Below, in pieces: positions 1 through 9,269 of a stretch of 52,032 nucleotides of DNA. The notes beneath the pieces are model-generated. The model saw nothing but the letters and a program-made list of their open reading frames with translations. It was not told where the DNA came from and searched no databases. This stretch comes from an uncultured Hymenobacter sp. (GTDB lineage Bacteria; Bacteroidota; Bacteroidia; Cytophagales; Hymenobacteraceae). Where the stretch lies: assembly GCA_913778455.1 (NCBI GenBank), contig CAJYVK010000029.1:1-52032 (forward strand), given 5' to 3'. The translations under genes and the position numbers were made by a program. Each line of letters starts with the position of its first letter. Positions within the stretch are counted from its first letter, which is position 1.

Positions 1-670
1 GCCCGGTAGCCGTAAGTGGCAGCGCCGCCAGGGTCGGGTAGGGGGTGTGGCCCACGCCCCAGGCACGCGTCACCACGTCGGCCACCACGGCGGCCAGGAA
101 GCTGGGTAAAATAGCCTCGTAGCGTACCGCGCCCAGCAAAAAAACTTCCAGCCCAAAGACCGCTCCCGCCAGTGGCGTCCCAAACACGGAGGCGACGCCC
201 GCGCTCATGCCCGCGATGAGCAGCAGGCGGCGCTCGCGCCGGGGCAGCCAGCGGGCCAGCTGGTCGCTCAGGGCCGCGCCCATCTGCACGGCCGTGCCCT
301 CGCGCCCGGCCGAGCCGCCCAGCAGGTGCGTGAGCAGCGTGCCGCTCAGCACCAGCGGCACCAGTCGCAGCGGAATAGTGGCGCTGGGAGCGTGGATTTC
401 GTCCAGAATGAGGTTGTTGCCCCTCACCACGCGGTTGCCGAAGCGATGGTAGGCTGCCCCCACCAGCAGGCCACCCAGTGGCAGCAGCGCCAGCGCCCAG
501 GGGTGCGCCTCGCGCCAGGCCGTCACCCATGCGAGGGCGACCAGAAACCCGGCCGAGGCGGTGCCGGCCAGCGCGCCCACCAGGGCCGCCAGCAGCAGCC
601 AGCGCAGCGTAAAAAGGGGAGTGGGCGTCAGGGCGCGCAGGCGAGGATAGAAAGAAGCAGGGGTAGCCAC
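1..670 (-). CDS. ClC-family chloride channel/transporter (partial)
   Basis: This is the N-terminal part of a ClC-type chloride channel or Cl-/H+ antiporter; the 3' end lies beyond the left edge. Translating the minus strand from a GTG at 670 gives an open frame to the window edge. It has several hydrophobic helices and the family anion-selectivity signature GSAGREGTAVQMG (GREGP-type loop) near residue 110, followed by SVFGTPLAGAVFGLE, the typical next helix. The GTG is chosen because no ATG lies upstream in frame before the stop of the preceding gene at 699. The gap to that gene is 28 bases, so both may be co-transcribed. ClC proteins move chloride across the inner membrane; whether this one is a channel or an exchanger cannot be told from the part visible. 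Confidence 0.85.
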   Translation of the reverse strand, partial: MATPASFYPRLRALTPTPLFTLRWLLLAALVGALAGTASAGFLVALAWVTAWREAHPWALALLPLGGLLVGAAYHRFGNRVVRGNNLILDEIHAPSATIPLRLVPLVLSGTLLTHLLGGSAGREGTAVQMGAALSDQLARWLPRRERRLLLIAGMSAGVASVFGTPLAGAVFGLEVFLLGAVRYEAILPSFLAAVVADVVTRAWGVGHTPYPTLAALPLTATG

Positions 671-698
671 GACGCGAAATAACGAGAGCGGGGGCCGG

Positions 699-1715
699 CT
701 AGTTGGTGCGTTGCAGGTAGAGCAGCGTCGTTTGGTAGGGGCGGGCCGGCGTGTACTTGTCGTTGATTATAAAGTAGCCGCTTTTATAGGCCGCGATGCC
801 CTCCCAGTTGTAGCCTCGGTATGGCTCAGGAAATTCCCACAGCGGCTGCCAGGTCAGCTGCTTGTCTTGCAGCTCGATGGAAATCAGGCGGGCGTAGTTT
901 TGGTAGTTGCTCTGGTGCTGAACGAGCTGGTTGTTAAGCTGGTCGGTGGCCGGTGGCCGGTAGATGGCATCGCCGCCCTCGCCCTTGAAGAAAAAATTGA
1001 GCGCCGTGAAGTGGTTGGCTCCCGTCCGGGTAATGTCGGTCAGGCGAAAGGGCAGCGGGGCCAGGGGTAGCTTGGTGGGAGGCTTGATATTCTGCAAGCG
1101 GCCGCCCGCTAGCTCGTACGCGTAGTTCTGGTCCGGAAAGCTATTGTACTCGAACAAGGCCAGCGGGTGCTTATTAACCTCGGTCAGCGCCTCGAAGCCG
1201 GCATTGTAGATGTGGCTGCCATCGGCCGCCAGGGGCTTGGCCAGCGGGAGCAAAAAGGTGGTGTCGAGTACCACGGCGTCGGGGCGCAGTTGGCCTTTAA
1301 GCAGGTAGCAGGTGGGGGAGGGCGTATCGGTTTCGACGGACAAATACACCGCGTCCTGTACGAGCAGCATCGCCTCCAGGCCCTCGTAGTGCTGCCCAGC
1401 GGCGGCCATGCGGGCGCGCAGCGCGGGCAGGCCCGTGATGGGCAGCTTGCGATAAGGCAGCGCATACATGGTGTCGGCCAGTTGGCGGTCGAGGTCGGCG
1501 AGGCGCACGGCGTAGAGCTTGGCCTCGGCCTGATCCTGAAGCCGGCTTTCCGATACTAGGTACAGGTGGTCGGCGCTGGTGGCGAGCCCCGAAAACTGGT
1601 TGTCGTAGTAAGCCAGCTCGCTGGGTAGTCGCAGCTTATGAATGGTAAATTGTGGGTGTTGCGCCTGGGCCGGTAGGCTAATGACCCATAGTAGGGCGAC
1701 TAAGTACTTGTTCAT
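699..1715 (-). CDS. Secreted propeller-like protein, possibly esterase-like-of-phytase family
   Basis: A 338-residue exported protein of uncertain function. It begins with a short signal peptide (hydrophobic LVALLWVISL, cleavage probably after AQAQ). The body is rich in short beta-strand-like segments (SGLATSADHLYLVSES, YEGLEAMLL, FEALTEV, YNWEGIAAY) spaced like blades of a propeller. The repeated GLE/WEGIA pattern resembles the esterase-like domain of phytase (PF13449-type), which is the best guess but not secure. It lies just upstream of the ClC gene on the same strand and is likely transcribed with it. No catalytic motif can be identified with confidence. Confidence 0.6.
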   Translation of the reverse strand: MNKYLVALLWVISLPAQAQHPQFTIHKLRLPSELAYYDNQFSGLATSADHLYLVSESRLQDQAEAKLYAVRLADLDRQLADTMYALPYRKLPITGLPALRARMAAAGQHYEGLEAMLLVQDAVYLSVETDTPSPTCYLLKGQLRPDAVVLDTTFLLPLAKPLAADGSHIYNAGFEALTEVNKHPLALFEYNSFPDQNYAYELAGGRLQNIKPPTKLPLAPLPFRLTDITRTGANHFTALNFFFKGEGGDAIYRPPATDQLNNQLVQHQSNYQNYARLISIELQDKQLTWQPLWEFPEPYRGYNWEGIAAYKSGYFIINDKYTPARPYQTTLLYLQRTN

Positions 1716-2042
1716 GCGTTAGAAAAGGTCTATTGAGGTGCCGGAGTGCGGGAGGAGGCCAGCACGGGTGGGGCAGTCGCACCAGGGCCACGCTGGCAGC
1801 TGCCTATGCACCCGTAAGCGCAGACTTCTTGGTTGCGGTCGAATACTGAGCCTGAGGCCCGCTACCGGAATTGCTGGGTAAATAGCGTGGTGAAGGCGAT
1901 GGGATGGTAAAAATACCCAGGCCCCGGCGGCCCGGCTGTAATGCCCGGCCCACTCCCGCGATATAGTAGTTTAAACTGCCGTTCCGGCCCTTACCTTGCC
2001 GGCCATTCGCCTCGCTTTTCTCACCTTTCTGCTTCGTACCCC
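1716..2042. other. Divergent intergenic region, no gene seen
   Basis: These 327 bases separate a leftward secreted-protein gene from the rightward SPFH gene and must hold both promoters. No convincing TAnnTTTG element, hairpin, repeat or small gene stands out. The reading frame of the SPFH gene is open upstream to an ATG at 1941, but the 34 extra residues are proline/serine-rich and unlike the family. Confidence 0.4.
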
Positions 2043-2972
2043 ATGAGCTTCTCGCTGGTTCTCTTCGGTCTTGTGCTGCTCACGCTCTTTATGAGCTACG
2101 TTATCGTGCCGCAGGGCACGGTGGCCGTCATCACCATTTTCGGCAAGTATCGCCGGGTCATGATGCCGGGCTTGAACTTCAAAATTCCGTTTATCGAAAA
2201 CGTCTACAAGCGCATCTCCATCCAAAATCGCTCGCTGGAGCTGGAGTTTCAGGCTATTACCATCGACCAGGCCAACGTCAATTTCAAGGCCATGCTCGTG
2301 TATTCAGTGCTGAATCAGGCCGACGAAACCATTAAAAACGTGGCCTTCAAGTTTGTGGATGAGCGCAGCCTCATGCAGGCGCTCATTCGCACGGTGGAGG
2401 GCAGCATCCGGGCCTTCGTGGCTACCCAGCGCCAGGCGGCGGTGCTGAGCCTGCGCGGCGAAATCGTGCTGCACGTAAAAGATCAGCTCGACGAAACGCT
2501 CGAAAGCTGGGGCTATCATCTAATTGACCTTCAGCTTAATGATATCGCCTTCGACGAGGAAATTATGCGCTCAATGGCCAAGGTAGTGGCCAGCAACAAC
2601 CTCAAGGCCGCCGCCGAAAACGAGGGCCAGGCCCTGCTCATCACCAAAACCAAGGCTGCCGAGGCCGAGGGCAACGCCATCAAAATTTCGGCTGAGGCCG
2701 AAAAAATCGCGGCCCAGCTGCGTGGCCAGGGCGTGGCGCTGTTCCGCGAGGAGGTAACCAAGGGCATGGCGCACGCCGTGCAGGAATTGGCCGAAAATAA
2801 CCTCGACCCCTCACTGGTTTATTTCTCGATGTGGACTGAGGCCATCAAGCACTTTGCCGAGCAGGGCAAAGGCAACGTCATTTTCCTCGACGGCTCAAAC
2901 GAGGGCCTGGAAAAAAGCCTGCGTAACATGACTGCCCTGCAACACCTTGACCGCCCGCAGGCCGGGCGCTAG
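2043..2972 (+). CDS. SPFH/band-7 (stomatin/prohibitin-like) membrane protein
   Basis: A 309-residue SPFH-domain protein, a family that forms oligomers at membrane microdomains and often partners with membrane proteases. The ATG at 2043 is preferred over an in-frame ATG at 1941 because it places the hydrophobic anchor (LVLFGLVLLTLFMSYVIV) at the very N-terminus, as in the family. The band-7 domain follows (VPQGTVAVITIFGKYRRV, PGLNFKIPFIENVYKRI), then a charged alanine-rich helix typical of the flotillin/prohibitin coiled coil (around residues 190-240). No NfeD-like protease partner gene is adjacent, so its partner is unknown. Confidence 0.85.
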   Translation: MSFSLVLFGLVLLTLFMSYVIVPQGTVAVITIFGKYRRVMMPGLNFKIPFIENVYKRISIQNRSLELEFQAITIDQANVNFKAMLVYSVLNQADETIKNVAFKFVDERSLMQALIRTVEGSIRAFVATQRQAAVLSLRGEIVLHVKDQLDETLESWGYHLIDLQLNDIAFDEEIMRSMAKVVASNNLKAAAENEGQALLITKTKAAEAEGNAIKISAEAEKIAAQLRGQGVALFREEVTKGMAHAVQELAENNLDPSLVYFSMWTEAIKHFAEQGKGNVIFLDGSNEGLEKSLRNMTALQHLDRPQAGR

Positions 2973-3051
2973 GTAGGCATCTCGGCTGGAGGAAGTAGCA
3001 TATGAAGAATACAAGGTTACTTCGCAAGGCCATTCCGTTAGGCTACAGTTC

Positions 3052-3858
3052 ATGCGTTATCTCTACGTTATTATTATCGGGGGGGCGAGCAGTTGGGCCA
3101 GCCAGCCAGTGCAAGCGCAACTTATGACGGCCCCCCAGCCGCTCGACTCGGTACGGTACCAGCTAGCGGCAGACAGCCGCTGGGTGAGTTCCCACACCGA
3201 TTCGACCGGCACCTGCACCGAGGTACTGCGCTGGGGCGAGGCAGGGGGCCTGGTGCGAGTATTCTATCCCTCGGGTCATCTCAAAGAGTATGTGCCTTAT
3301 GCTGACCTAGATGCTGGTATTCAGCACGGTGTGGCCTCTAGTTGGTTCGACAGCGGCCAGTTGGGAGCGCAGCAGCCTTATTATCAGGGACAGCGTACGG
3401 GTACGCTGCTGCTCTACTACGAGTCGGGAATTTTGAAGCGTACTACCGAATACGTTGCCGGTAGTGAGTTGCTCGGGCGGTGCTTTGACGCGGATGGGCA
3501 ACCCGTAGCTTACTTTCCGTATGAACAACTGCCCCTCTATCCCGGCGGGCCGGACCAATTGAGCCGGGAAATAACCAAAGCGCTACGCATACCGCGCCGT
3601 TTGCCGGTCACGACTTTCATTGTGCCCCGCACAGTCGATGTCGCTTTTCAAATAGCCGAAGATGGTAGTATCCAGACGCCAAGAATAGCTCGTTCATCGC
3701 AGTTGCCGGAGCTTGACCAGGCCGTGCTGGACGCCTTTGGCAAGATCACGCGTCGCTTCGTGCCCGGCCGGCGGGATGGTCGGCTAGTCCCCTGCGTGTA
3801 TCATTTGCCGGTTGAGTTTAAGGCACCGCTCCCGAATAGCTCGGCGGCTTACCGATAA
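3052..3858 (+). CDS. Exported MORN-repeat / TonB C-terminal domain protein
   Basis: A 268-residue exported protein. The N-terminus looks like a signal peptide (LYVIIIGGASSWA, cleavage near VQAQ). The middle has several MORN-variant or YwqK-like repeats of the form YPSGHLKEYVPY, WFDSGQLGAQQPYYQGQRTG and YYESGILKRTTEY. The C-terminal part (about 190-260) resembles a TonB C-terminal domain: VDVAFQIAEDGSI, then LDQAVLDAF and a final FKAPL-type strand. Such two-part proteins are common in Cytophagales; their role is unknown. No TonB-style N-terminal membrane anchor is visible, so it is probably not a true energy-transducing TonB. Confidence 0.7.
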   Translation: MRYLYVIIIGGASSWASQPVQAQLMTAPQPLDSVRYQLAADSRWVSSHTDSTGTCTEVLRWGEAGGLVRVFYPSGHLKEYVPYADLDAGIQHGVASSWFDSGQLGAQQPYYQGQRTGTLLLYYESGILKRTTEYVAGSELLGRCFDADGQPVAYFPYEQLPLYPGGPDQLSREITKALRIPRRLPVTTFIVPRTVDVAFQIAEDGSIQTPRIARSSQLPELDQAVLDAFGKITRRFVPGRRDGRLVPCVYHLPVEFKAPLPNSSAAYR

Positions 3859-4027
3859 GCTTCACTAGCAGGCGCTAAAACCTAGACTCGACCGTGATCG
3901 TACCCTGCTGAGCCTATTCAACGGGCCGGTGGCACTAATTTTGCCCGCCGCCCGCGGCCAGCCGCGGCCCACCGGAGCGCTGAGCAGGCGGCTGATTTTA
4001 TACTTTCTTTCACTTCTTCATTTTTTG

Positions 4028-5671
4028 ATGCAACACCCCTTATTCAAAACCGCGCTGCTGAGCGGGGCGACCTTACTGGCCGCTACCTCGCTCAGCCAAG
4101 CCCAGAACGCCGACCGCAAGTGGGGCGTGAGCGGCTACGTGACGACGCTGCAATACCGGGGCGACTTGGGTAGCAATTTCTGGAATGCCCATGACCTGAC
4201 CTACGGTGGTGGCCTCACCCTGAGCCGTTACCTCACCAAGGGCCTCGACATCAACCTGTCGGCCAACCAAAGCACGGTGCGCTTTCCGGCCGACGGCTCG
4301 TTTACCTTCATCAACGGCGGGCAGAGCACGCTCACCGGTCGGCGCTTCTACAACAACATCAGCACATTTGGCCTGGGCTTCAAATTCAAGCTCAACAACG
4401 GCTGGGCGCTGAAGGAGGACGCTGTTATTCAGCCCTACATTCTGCTGCAACCGGGCTTCGCCTACATCTACACCCAGCAGTTTGCCAACTACTCCAATCT
4501 CAATACCGTCACGTCCAACTACGGGTCGTTTGATGGGCAGGCGGCAGTAGGTCTGACGTTCCGCATTACGCCGGGCTTCAGCATCTTCGCCCAGGCCGGT
4601 CAGCACGTGCTCCTCCGCGACGACGACCGTTTTGATGGCATCGACAACAACGGGACCATCTTCTGGGATAAGTACGACCGCTACATGCAGTTCTCGGCTG
4701 GCCTCACCGCCAACTTCGGTAAGGCCAAGGATACCGACATGGACGGCGTGCCTGACCGCAAGGACAAGTGCCCCGACACGCCTAGCGGCGTGAAGGTGGA
4801 CGTGAACGGCTGCCCGGTTGACACCGACGGCGACGGCGTGGCTGACTACCAGGACAAGTGCCCCGACGTGAAGGGCCTGGCCGCCCTGCAAGGCTGCCCC
4901 GACGCCGACGGTGACGGCGTGGCCGATGCCGACGACCGCTGCCCCAACACCCCGGCCGGCGTGAAAGTGGATGCCTCCGGCTGCCCGCTCGACGCCGACG
5001 GTGACAAAGTGCCCGACTACCTCGACAAGTGCCCCGGCACCCCGGCCGGCGTGCAGGTCGACGCCAACGGCTGCCCGCTCGACCGCGACGGCGACGGCGT
5101 GCCCGACTACCAGGACCGCTGCCCCGACCGCGCCGGCCCGGCGTCCAACAAAGGCTGCCCCGAGATCAAGGCCGAGCAGAAGAAGATCCTCAACGAGGCC
5201 ACCAAGTACATCAACTTCGACTTCAACAAGGCCACGCTCAAGGCCTCGTCGTATCCCAAGCTCGAGCAGATGGTGCAGATCCTGAACGAGTACCCCGACT
5301 ACTCGCTCTCCATCGCGGGCCACACCGACAGCAAGGGCGACGACAACTACAACCTGCGCCTGAGCTACGAGCGCGCCGCCGCGGCCCGCAAGTACATGCT
5401 GGAGAAGGGCATCCCGGCCGAGCGCATCGAGGCGCGGGGCTACGGGGAGACCAAGCCGATTGCCGACAACAAGACGGCCGCGGGCCAGGCCCTGAACCGG
5501 CGGGTGGACTTCGACCCCTACCTGACGGGCGAGACCAACGCGGCCGAGGTGAAGTACGGCCCGGCCCCGACCATCTCGGAGCTCAAGGCCGAGGGCAAGA
5601 AGCTGCCCGGCAAGAAGACCACCGGCACCGGCGCCCCCCGCAGCCGCAAAGCCCCCGCTAAGCGTAAATAG
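4028..5671 (+). CDS. OmpA-family outer membrane protein with thrombospondin type 3 repeats
   Basis: A 547-residue outer-membrane protein that should anchor the outer membrane to peptidoglycan. Order: signal peptide (about 1-25, ending SLSQAQ), an N-terminal beta-barrel-like region to about 230, five calcium-binding TSP3 repeats (DTDMDGVPDRKDKCPD and relatives, about 235-380), then an OmpA domain with FDFNKATLKASSYPKL, the peptidoglycan-binding core IAGHTDSKGDDNYNLRLS and the closing NRRVDF. The tail is lysine/arginine-rich (KKLPGKKTTG through APAKRK). The start at 4028 is chosen because it gives a clean signal peptide; the frame is open to 3929. The region coding for the repeats is very G+C-rich. 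A rho-independent terminator follows at 5742. Confidence 0.9.
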   Translation: MQHPLFKTALLSGATLLAATSLSQAQNADRKWGVSGYVTTLQYRGDLGSNFWNAHDLTYGGGLTLSRYLTKGLDINLSANQSTVRFPADGSFTFINGGQSTLTGRRFYNNISTFGLGFKFKLNNGWALKEDAVIQPYILLQPGFAYIYTQQFANYSNLNTVTSNYGSFDGQAAVGLTFRITPGFSIFAQAGQHVLLRDDDRFDGIDNNGTIFWDKYDRYMQFSAGLTANFGKAKDTDMDGVPDRKDKCPDTPSGVKVDVNGCPVDTDGDGVADYQDKCPDVKGLAALQGCPDADGDGVADADDRCPNTPAGVKVDASGCPLDADGDKVPDYLDKCPGTPAGVQVDANGCPLDRDGDGVPDYQDRCPDRAGPASNKGCPEIKAEQKKILNEATKYINFDFNKATLKASSYPKLEQMVQILNEYPDYSLSIAGHTDSKGDDNYNLRLSYERAAAARKYMLEKGIPAERIEARGYGETKPIADNKTAAGQALNRRVDFDPYLTGETNAAEVKYGPAPTISELKAEGKKLPGKKTTGTGAPRSRKAPAKRK

Positions 5672-5741
5672 CGTCCGTAAACCTGTAGGGTAAGCTTCAG
5701 CTTGCCCCACGTCAGGCCGGTAGTTCAACTACCAAGAATTG

Positions 5742-5775
5742 AAAAGGCAGGCTCCCCAGGAGTCTGCCTTTTTTT
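5742..5775 (+). terminator. Rho-independent terminator of the OmpA gene
   Basis: A 10-bp stem GGCAGGCTCC / GGAGTCTGCC with one G:U pair and a short loop is followed directly by seven T residues. It lies 70 bases after the OmpA stop. The rest of the 321-base gap up to the next gene holds no other structure that I can see. Confidence 0.85.
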
Positions 5776-5992
5776 ATACATACTTAAAAGCGAAACAAGT
5801 ACATCCCAGCCCGTCAAAAGCCAATATGCCCAAGGTGTTAGCAGGAAGATGCGATCGACCTCGCAGGCAATAAGTGGCTATACTAACCTGGGTACTACTA
5901 TAATCCAGCCCGTAGCCAGCTGGCAACCAATACGGCTGGCCGCAGTAAAATGAAGAGTTGATAAAGTATTGCCAAGCAAGTAGCCCTTCCCA

Positions 5993-7384
5993 ATGATAGC
6001 TTCTAACTATACCGCCCTGCTCCCCATGCTGGGTTTGCTGGCTGCGTGCAGCAGCGGCCCCAGCAAAGAAGAAAAGCAAGAGGCCCAGGCCGATAATCCG
6101 GCTCAAACCATCACCACGCCCAAGGCGGAGACGGTGCACCTACCCGCGCCCTACGATACCAAGTCAGTGACCAAGCGGGTGGATATCATCGACTGGCCGG
6201 CGGGCAAGACGCCTACCGCGCCGGCTGGCTTCGCGGTAAGCGAGTTTGCGGGCGACTTGCACAGCCCGCGTTGGGCCTACGTGGCCCCGAACGGCGACAT
6301 CTTCGTGGCTGAGGCTTCGACTTTGCCCAAGGGCACTAAGAAGCAGATTGCCGCCACGCTCAATCTGGATAAGTCGCGCTCGCTCCAGCGGACCAGCGCC
6401 AACCGTATCACGCTGTTTCGCGACACCAACGGCGACGGTCGTCCCGATTTGCGCTCGGTATTTCTGAGCGACCTCAACCAGCCCTTTGGGATGCTCGTGC
6501 TGGGCAACAGCTTCTACGTGGCGAATACTAATGGCATCCTGAAGTTTCCGTACCAGCCCGGCGCTACCAAAATCACGGCTGCCGGCCAGAAAATTCTGGA
6601 TTTGCCCGAGGGGGGCTATAACAACCACTGGACACGTAATCTCTACCCCGGGGCCGAGGGCAAAACGATTCTCGTGACCGTCGGCTCGGGCTCCAACGTG
6701 CAGGAGCACGGCGCGGAAAACGAGATCCGGCGGGCCAATATTCTCGAAATCAATCCCGACGGCTCGGGCGAGAAAGTCTACGCCAGCGGCCTGCGCAATC
6801 CCATCGGCCTGGCTTGGAACCCCGTAACCAAGGCCTTGTGGGTGGCGGTAAATGAGCGCGACGAGCTAGGCGACGAACTAGTGCCCGACTACATTACCAG
6901 CGTAAAGCAAGGTGGCTTCTACGGCTGGCCCTATGCCTACTACGGCCCCAATGAAGACCCCCGCCGCAAGGGCGAGCGCCCCGACCTCGTGCAGAAAACC
7001 CTCGTACCCGACGTGCCGATGGGGCCGCACGTGGCGGCCCTCGGCCTCACGTTCTACGATAAAAAAGTCTTTCCTGCCAAGTACCAGAACGGGGCTTTTG
7101 TAGGGGAGCACGGTTCCTGGAACCGCTCGGCTTACTCGGGCTACCAGGTGGCCTTTGTACCCTTCCAGGCCGGCCAGCCCGCCGGTAAGCCCGAGCCGTT
7201 TCTGACCGGCTTTCTCGTGGGCGATGGCTCGGACAAAGCCTACGGTCGTCCCGTGGACGTGGTCACCCTGCCCGATGGTGCGCTACTGGTCACCGATGAT
7301 GCCGGCAACAAAATATGGCGCGTAAGCGCTGCCAAGACCACCGCCGCCCGGCCGCCAGCCAGCCCCACTGTGGCCACCCGCTAA
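5993..7384 (+). CDS. Sorbosone dehydrogenase / PQQ-type glucose dehydrogenase-like lipoprotein
   Basis: A 463-residue predicted lipoprotein (lipobox LLAAC, cysteine about residue 19) with a six-bladed soluble quinoprotein glucose/sorbosone dehydrogenase fold. Recognisable blade sequences include SPRWAYVAPNGDIFVAE, DLNQPFGMLVLGNSFYVA, ASGLRNPIGLAWNP and the hallmark VGEHGSWNRS, and it ends with PVDVVTLPDGALLVTDDAGN. In characterised relatives a PQQ cofactor oxidises a sugar aldehyde; whether this protein binds PQQ is not shown. It is probably held on the periplasmic side or in the outer membrane. It is monocistronic: a terminator follows at once. Confidence 0.82.
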   Translation: MIASNYTALLPMLGLLAACSSGPSKEEKQEAQADNPAQTITTPKAETVHLPAPYDTKSVTKRVDIIDWPAGKTPTAPAGFAVSEFAGDLHSPRWAYVAPNGDIFVAEASTLPKGTKKQIAATLNLDKSRSLQRTSANRITLFRDTNGDGRPDLRSVFLSDLNQPFGMLVLGNSFYVANTNGILKFPYQPGATKITAAGQKILDLPEGGYNNHWTRNLYPGAEGKTILVTVGSGSNVQEHGAENEIRRANILEINPDGSGEKVYASGLRNPIGLAWNPVTKALWVAVNERDELGDELVPDYITSVKQGGFYGWPYAYYGPNEDPRRKGERPDLVQKTLVPDVPMGPHVAALGLTFYDKKVFPAKYQNGAFVGEHGSWNRSAYSGYQVAFVPFQAGQPAGKPEPFLTGFLVGDGSDKAYGRPVDVVTLPDGALLVTDDAGNKIWRVSAAKTTAARPPASPTVATR

Positions 7385-7391
7385 ATAATTT

Positions 7392-7421
7392 GCCCCACTT
7401 ATTACCAGGTGGGGCCTTTTT
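7392..7421 (+). terminator. Rho-independent terminator
   Basis: Stem GCCCCAC / GTGGGGC with a 10-base loop, followed by CCTTTTT, starting 7 bases after the stop of the sorbosone-dehydrogenase-like gene. Confidence 0.85.
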
Positions 7422-7426
7422 GGGCC

Positions 7427-7434
7427 TAGCTTTG
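7427..7434 (+). promoter_or_regulatory. Bacteroidota -7 element TAGCTTTG
   Basis: A perfect TAnnTTTG match 28 bases before the ATG at 7463, directly behind the terminator of the upstream gene. No good TTG lies at the expected -33 distance, so the call rests on the -7 box and position. Confidence 0.4.
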
Positions 7435-7462
7435 GGGTTGATTTCTCCCTGACCCTCAGTCT

Positions 7463-8413
7463 ATGCGCCTACTCGTACTGCTGTTTTTGCTAACCTGGAC
7501 CGCTAGCCCGCTGGCCCACGCTTCTACCTGGGATGAACCCTGGCAGGAAACCGTTGTAAAAAAGGCCGACCACTTGGTCCTAGCCCGCGTGACGGCCGCC
7601 AGTGCGAAGGGCGTGACGGCAGTTATTCTGCGTACGCTGGGAGGCGAGCCGCTCACGGATACGGTGCAAATAAATAATTTCTACGCTCTGCGCCTGTGCA
7701 ACGATTCGCTCAATACCAAGCCTGATTTCGAGCTGGGCAAGACGGATTCGTGCTATTTCTTCCTGCAAAAGCAGCCTTCGGGGGGATATGCCATTGCTAC
7801 GCCGACCACGGGTTTTGCCCGGGTAAAGGCGGGGCAAGTAGCGGCGACCTACCGCCACAGCTATCACCAGGCCCTAGTGCCGCTGGCCGTGTACGAGGCG
7901 ACTATGAAGGCCATTTTTCAGCACTACCACGGGCAGGAGTACGACGTGACGCCCATCAACGCCCTTATCGCCACCGCGCTGGCCCTCCCGCCCGCGCACC
8001 TGGATGCGACCGGCCGGTCGACGTTCTTTCTGCAACACGCCGCGCTCGAAACCATTTATCACCTGGGGCTGGCCAATCACTACGATGCGGTGCTGCCGTT
8101 TTTGCGCGATACGACCAACTTCCACGCCCAGGTATCGGCGGCGCGGGCGCTCACCGCGACGCCCACGCCCGAAGATAAACAACTGCTCATTAAGATTTTA
8201 TCCAGTAAAAGTACCCGCGACTTAGCCAAGGTTATTGCGATCAAAACCCTGACTACCTACCGCCCCGCCGAGCTGAAGCCTCAATTGGCCGCGCTGGCCC
8301 AAACGGCCTCCGACGAGCCCAACGGCTTTGGCGGCAACATCATGGACCCGCGCATCTGCACCCAGGTGCCCACGGTGAAGGAGGCGCTTACCGTCTTGGT
8401 ATCAGGCTTGTAA
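7463..8413 (+). CDS. Secreted protein with HEAT-like C-terminal repeats, function unknown
   Basis: A 316-residue exported protein I cannot assign. A signal peptide (LLVLLFLLTWTASPLAHAS) precedes a domain of about 120 residues that has two cysteines (LRLCND, DSCYFFL). The C-terminal half (about 190-290) consists of alpha-helical repeats resembling HEAT repeats (LPFLRDTTNFHAQVSAARAL, DLAKVIAIKTL, LKPQLAALAQT), which usually mediate protein contacts. It is convergent with the DUF72 gene, only 4 bases apart, with no terminator between them. Confidence 0.6.
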   Translation: MRLLVLLFLLTWTASPLAHASTWDEPWQETVVKKADHLVLARVTAASAKGVTAVILRTLGGEPLTDTVQINNFYALRLCNDSLNTKPDFELGKTDSCYFFLQKQPSGGYAIATPTTGFARVKAGQVAATYRHSYHQALVPLAVYEATMKAIFQHYHGQEYDVTPINALIATALALPPAHLDATGRSTFFLQHAALETIYHLGLANHYDAVLPFLRDTTNFHAQVSAARALTATPTPEDKQLLIKILSSKSTRDLAKVIAIKTLTTYRPAELKPQLAALAQTASDEPNGFGGNIMDPRICTQVPTVKEALTVLVSGL

Positions 8414-8417
8414 AGGG

Positions 8418-9140
8418 CTAGGCTAGCAGCGTGCGCAATTCCCGGGCGTTGCCGATGGAGGCGGCCCCAATGTCATTGTTGAAATATGCGTAGACCTGTG
8501 CTACCCCGGGTGCCCCGGCTAGCTCGGCGGCCTTACGGCGCAAAAACTCGGTAGGGTAAGGCGAGGCGTAGAGGTCGGGTACGCCGTGAAAGCGGTAGTA
8601 GAGCGTGGGCGCGGTAGCTACCACGGCATCGGGCAGCAGCGGGTGGCTCTGGCCGCAAAAAATCACGCGCCGCTCGCGCAGGGCGGCGTAGACTTCGGGC
8701 TGCCACCAGCTGGGGTGTCTGAATTCCAGCGCATTGATAAAAGAAGGGTCGAGGCAGTCGAGAATGCGGGCCAGCCGGTCGGCCTCGTAGGCCAGGCGCG
8801 GCGGCAACTGAAATAAAACCGGCCCGAGTTTTTCGCGCAGCCCCTGGCCGACGGTAGTGTAAAAATCGCCCAGCAGGTGGCCGACTCCGTGAAACTGCTT
8901 GTAATGGGTAATGAGCTGCGGCGCCTTCACCGCAAACTGGAAGTCGGCCGGACTCTGCGCGTACCAGTTTTCCATCAGCGCGAGTTGCGGAAAGCGGTAG
9001 AAAGTGACGTTGAGCTCCAACGTCTTAAACTGCTGACTGTAAAACTCAAACCAGCGCCGCACGGGTAGCTTTTCGGGGTAAAAAAGGCCCCGCCACGGCC
9101 GGTAGTGGTAGCCCGAGCAGCCAATGTGGTAGGTCGTCAT
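8418..9140 (-). CDS. DUF72 family protein
   Basis: A 240-residue DUF72 (YecE-like) protein, a TIM-barrel-type family of unknown activity. The start at 9140 is chosen because the family begins with the strand seen here, YHIGCSGYHYRPWRGLFYP; a longer frame to 9260 adds 40 residues that do not fit. Other family hallmarks are FKTLELNVTFYRFP, FQFAVKAPQLITH, PVLFQLPPRLA, LEFRHPSWW and the C-terminal YAYFNNDI with the conserved N/D residues. It stands alone on its strand. Confidence 0.88.
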   Translation of the reverse strand: MTTYHIGCSGYHYRPWRGLFYPEKLPVRRWFEFYSQQFKTLELNVTFYRFPQLALMENWYAQSPADFQFAVKAPQLITHYKQFHGVGHLLGDFYTTVGQGLREKLGPVLFQLPPRLAYEADRLARILDCLDPSFINALEFRHPSWWQPEVYAALRERRVIFCGQSHPLLPDAVVATAPTLYYRFHGVPDLYASPYPTEFLRRKAAELAGAPGVAQVYAYFNNDIGAASIGNARELRTLLA

Positions 9141-9269
9141 AGGTGCTAAAAGGCTGGCGCACGGGCAATAGTTCGTCGGCTTCCTACCTAGCCTCAGCCG
9201 GTGGGGGCGTGGTAATTGTTGACGCGGCCCGACCTTAGCTAGCCCATACCGACCACCCAACTCAGTGCT

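Noticed and set aside
4073-5728. 551-codon minus-strand frame opposite the OmpA gene
   Set aside because: Valine/glycine-rich shadow of the OmpA/TSP3 repeats; the sense gene has complete known domains.
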